A stretch of DNA of 6,247 nt from Clostridiales bacterium (lineage in GTDB: Bacteria; Bacillota; Clostridia; Christensenellales; Aristaeellaceae). A program made the position numbers and the translations under genes. Where the stretch lies: the NCBI GenBank assembly GCA_019420065.1, contig JAHZHX010000089.1, forward strand, positions 1-6,247, given 5' to 3'. The notes beneath the pieces were generated by a model. It was not told where the DNA came from. It saw nothing but the letters and a program-made list of their open reading frames with translations, and made no database searches. Shown piece after piece: positions 4,209-6,247 of this stretch; the stretch's first letter is position 1, and the number at the start of each line of letters is the position of its first letter.

Positions 4209-6247
4209 ATGAACACGGTAGAAAGCAGACTGGGAGAAGTGGCAAGCCGCATCCGCGAGCTGCGGACGATCCTGGGCATGAGCGTGGAGGAAGCGGCCGC
4301 CCGCACTGGCATGACGCCGCAGGCCTATCTGACCTACGAAGCGGGCACGGAGGATTTGCCCTTTTCCTTTATTCATAACTGCGCGCTGGCCTTTGATGTG
4401 GACATGGCGGAGCTGCTGGAGGGCCGCTCGCCCATGCTGCGGCATTATCAGGTTACGCGCGGCGGCGGCGGACAAACGGCAGTGGACGACGACGGCATTC
4501 TGATCCGCAATTTGGCGCCGCGCTTTTGCGACAAGCTGGCCGAGCCGTATTTTGTCCGCTATGAGTACGACGAGGAGCAGCAGCACAAGCCCATCCATAC
4601 CGACGTGCATTCCGGGCAGGAATTTGACTATGTGCTTTCCGGCAAGCTCAAGGTGCAGGTGGGCGACCATGTGGAGATTCTGGCCCCGGGCGATTCCATT
4701 TTGTATGATTCAGGCACGCCGCACGGCATGATTGCCGTGGAAAACGGGCCGTGTACCTTTATCGCGGTGGTGCTTTCGGGCGATAAAAGCCCCGCCGAGG
4801 AGCTGAGCCGCACCATTGTGCGGGCCCGCAAGAGCGAGCGGCTTTTGTGCGAAAAGTTTATCCAGTGTACCGAGGACGAGGAAGGCAGACTGAAAAAATT
4901 GACCTTCCGCGATGCGGACAAATACAATTTTGCTTTTGACACCGTGGATGAGATTGCTCGCGCCTACCCCGACAAGCTGGCCATGCTGCACCTGAGCAAC
5001 GACGGCGCTGAACGGCGCTTCACCTATGCGGATATCAAGCGCGCTTCCAGCCAGACGGCCAACTATTTCCGCAGCCTGGGTGTCCGCCGCGGCGACCGGG
5101 TGATGCTGGTGCTGCGCCGCCATTATCAGTTCTGGTTCTGCATACTGGCGCTGCACAAGCTGGGCGCGGTGGCCATCCCGGCAACCGATCAGCTGCTGGT
5201 TCATGACTACGAATACCGGTTCCGGGCGGCGGGGGTGTCGGCCATCGTCTGCACGGCGCAGGGCAAGGCGGCCGAATATGTGGAAGCGGCCGAAAAAACC
5301 TGCCCGGAGCTGAAGCTCAAGGTGCTGGTGGGCGGCGCGCGCGCGGGCTGGCATGATTATGACGCCGAGTACAGCCTGTTCACCGGCCGCTATGAACGCG
5401 CGGCGGATGCGCCCTGCGGTGATGATACGGCGCTGATGTTCTTTACCTCAGGCACAACGGGCTACCCCAAAATTGCCGAGCATTCCTACAAATACGCGCT
5501 GGGACACTTTGCGACGGCCAAATACTGGCATCAGTGCGAGCGCGACGGGCTGCATTTTACCATTTCCGATACCGGCTGGGGCAAGGCGCTGTGGGGCAAG
5601 TTCTATGGCCAGTGGCTGTGCGAGGGCGCGGTGTTTACCTACGATTTCGACCGTTTCGACGCGCACAGGATCCTGCCGCTGTTTGCCAAATACGGCATTA
5701 CCACCTTCTGCGCGCCGCCGACCATGCTGCGCATGATGATCCGCGAGGATCTGTCGCAATATGATTTGAGCTCCATCCGCAACATGACCACGGCGGGCGA
5801 GGCGCTCAACCCCGAGGTGTTCCGCATCATCCAGGAGGCCACGGGACTGACCATCATGGAGGGCTTTGGCCAGACCGAGACCACGCTGACGGTCGGCACC
5901 TTCTATGGCATGAAGCCGCGTCCCGGCGCTATGGGCAAGCCCTCTCCGCAGTATGATATGGACATTGTGGACGAAAACGGCGTATCCGTGCCGGTGGGCG
6001 AGACGGGCGAGATTGTGATCCATACCGAGCAGGGCGTGCCCTGCGGTCTGTTCAAGGGCTATTACCGCGACGAGGAGCATACCCGCGCCGTATGGCATGA
6101 CGGCATGTACCATACCGGCGATACCGCCTGGCGGGATGAGGACGGCTATTTCTGGTATGTGGGCCGCGTGGACGACGTTATCAAGAGCAGCGGCTACCGC
6201 ATCGGGCCGTTCGAGATCGAAAACGTCATCATGGAGCTGCCTTACGT
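4209..6247 (+). CDS. XRE helix-turn-helix / cupin / AMP-forming acyl-CoA synthetase fusion, N-terminal 679 residues (3' end beyond window)
   Basis: One uninterrupted frame runs from ATG 4209, 5 nt after AGGAGGAG, to the right edge. Residues 8-71 form an XRE/Cro-type DNA-binding domain (RIRELRTILGMSVEEAAART..). Residues 115-190 form a cupin_2 barrel with motif 1 HTDVHSGQEFDYVLSG (His130, His134, Glu138) and a motif 2 ending in GTPH (His172). From about 236 an adenylate-forming enzyme begins, with P-loop FFTSGTTGYPK (411-421), A5 motif GFGQTE (552-557), YHTGD (634-638) and hinge GRVDDVIKSSGYRI (652-665). These are closest in style to acetyl- or medium-chain acyl-CoA synthetases. The C-terminal catalytic lysine lies outside the window. 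The enzyme part should convert a carboxylic acid, ATP and CoA to acyl-CoA, AMP and PPi. The XRE-cupin half is normally a stand-alone regulator that senses a small molecule. The T-box upstream implies control by tRNA charging. Acid specificity is unknown; a branched-chain or aryl acid from amino-acid breakdown is inference. Confidence 0.9.
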   Translation, partial: MNTVESRLGEVASRIRELRTILGMSVEEAAARTGMTPQAYLTYEAGTEDLPFSFIHNCALAFDVDMAELLEGRSPMLRHYQVTRGGGGQTAVDDDGILIRNLAPRFCDKLAEPYFVRYEYDEEQQHKPIHTDVHSGQEFDYVLSGKLKVQVGDHVEILAPGDSILYDSGTPHGMIAVENGPCTFIAVVLSGDKSPAEELSRTIVRARKSERLLCEKFIQCTEDEEGRLKKLTFRDADKYNFAFDTVDEIARAYPDKLAMLHLSNDGAERRFTYADIKRASSQTANYFRSLGVRRGDRVMLVLRRHYQFWFCILALHKLGAVAIPATDQLLVHDYEYRFRAAGVSAIVCTAQGKAAEYVEAAEKTCPELKLKVLVGGARAGWHDYDAEYSLFTGRYERAADAPCGDDTALMFFTSGTTGYPKIAEHSYKYALGHFATAKYWHQCERDGLHFTISDTGWGKALWGKFYGQWLCEGAVFTYDFDRFDAHRILPLFAKYGITTFCAPPTMLRMMIREDLSQYDLSSIRNMTTAGEALNPEVFRIIQEATGLTIMEGFGQTETTLTVGTFYGMKPRPGAMGKPSPQYDMDIVDENGVSVPVGETGEIVIHTEQGVPCGLFKGYYRDEEHTRAVWHDGMYHTGDTAWRDEDGYFWYVGRVDDVIKSSGYRIGPFEIENVIMELPY

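Noticed and set aside
3924..5354. Minus-strand open frames across the T-box and the fusion gene
   Set aside because: One crosses the structured T-box leader and all oppose a continuous plus-strand frame with XRE, cupin and adenylation motifs, so they are shadows.
5448..6113. 221-codon minus-strand open frame
   Set aside because: It opposes the adenylation domain with P-loop and GFGQTE motifs and is a GC-skew shadow.
1..6247. CRISPR array, tRNA/rRNA genes, insertion sequences or attachment sites
   Set aside because: I saw no regularly spaced repeats, tRNA-like cloverleaf, transposase frame or terminal inverted repeats. The tRNA-related signal is the T-box leader only.

Overview
The window looks like accessory chromosome from a fairly GC-rich member of the Clostridia (Firmicutes/Bacillota), probably a gut-type anaerobe. 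The evidence is strong AGGAGG-type ribosome binding sites, a complete T-box riboswitch, a small ECF sigma/anti-sigma pair, a Cys-type sulfatase and an acyl-CoA synthetase of a kind common in gut clostridia. The species cannot be named from the sequence.

Layout. (1) 1-1794, minus strand: a tight operon read right to left. It encodes a TIM-barrel sugar isomerase/epimerase-like protein, a HAD phosphatase and the first 85 residues of a sulfatase, joined by two ATGA stop/start overlaps and preceded by a TTGACA/TATAAG promoter. This looks like cytoplasmic processing of a sulfated or phosphorylated sugar. (2) 1795-2010: divergent promoter region. (3) 2011-3305, plus strand: an ECF-type sigma factor translationally coupled to a single-pass membrane anti-sigma factor. 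(4) 3298-3783, minus strand: a small secreted protein that converges on the anti-sigma gene and shares an 8-bp palindromic double stop (TTAATTAA) with it. The 3' parts of both genes, which encode their extracellular portions, lie in one AT-rich island (about 2930-3600) inside otherwise GC-rich sequence. (5) 3784-4208: divergent promoter region, then a full T-box leader with stem I, stem II elements, stem III, antiterminator and terminator. (6) 4209-6247, plus strand: the start of one long ORF fusing an XRE-type helix-turn-helix, a cupin domain and an AMP-forming acyl-CoA synthetase. It runs off the right edge.

The two most interesting systems are these. First, the enzyme-regulator fusion sits under a T-box whose best specifier reading is ATC (Ile), and the UGGU bulge agrees with that because it calls for a tRNA with discriminator A. 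Second, the convergent sigma/anti-sigma and secreted-protein module has a mosaic composition suggesting that both extracellular domains were exchanged together as one cassette.
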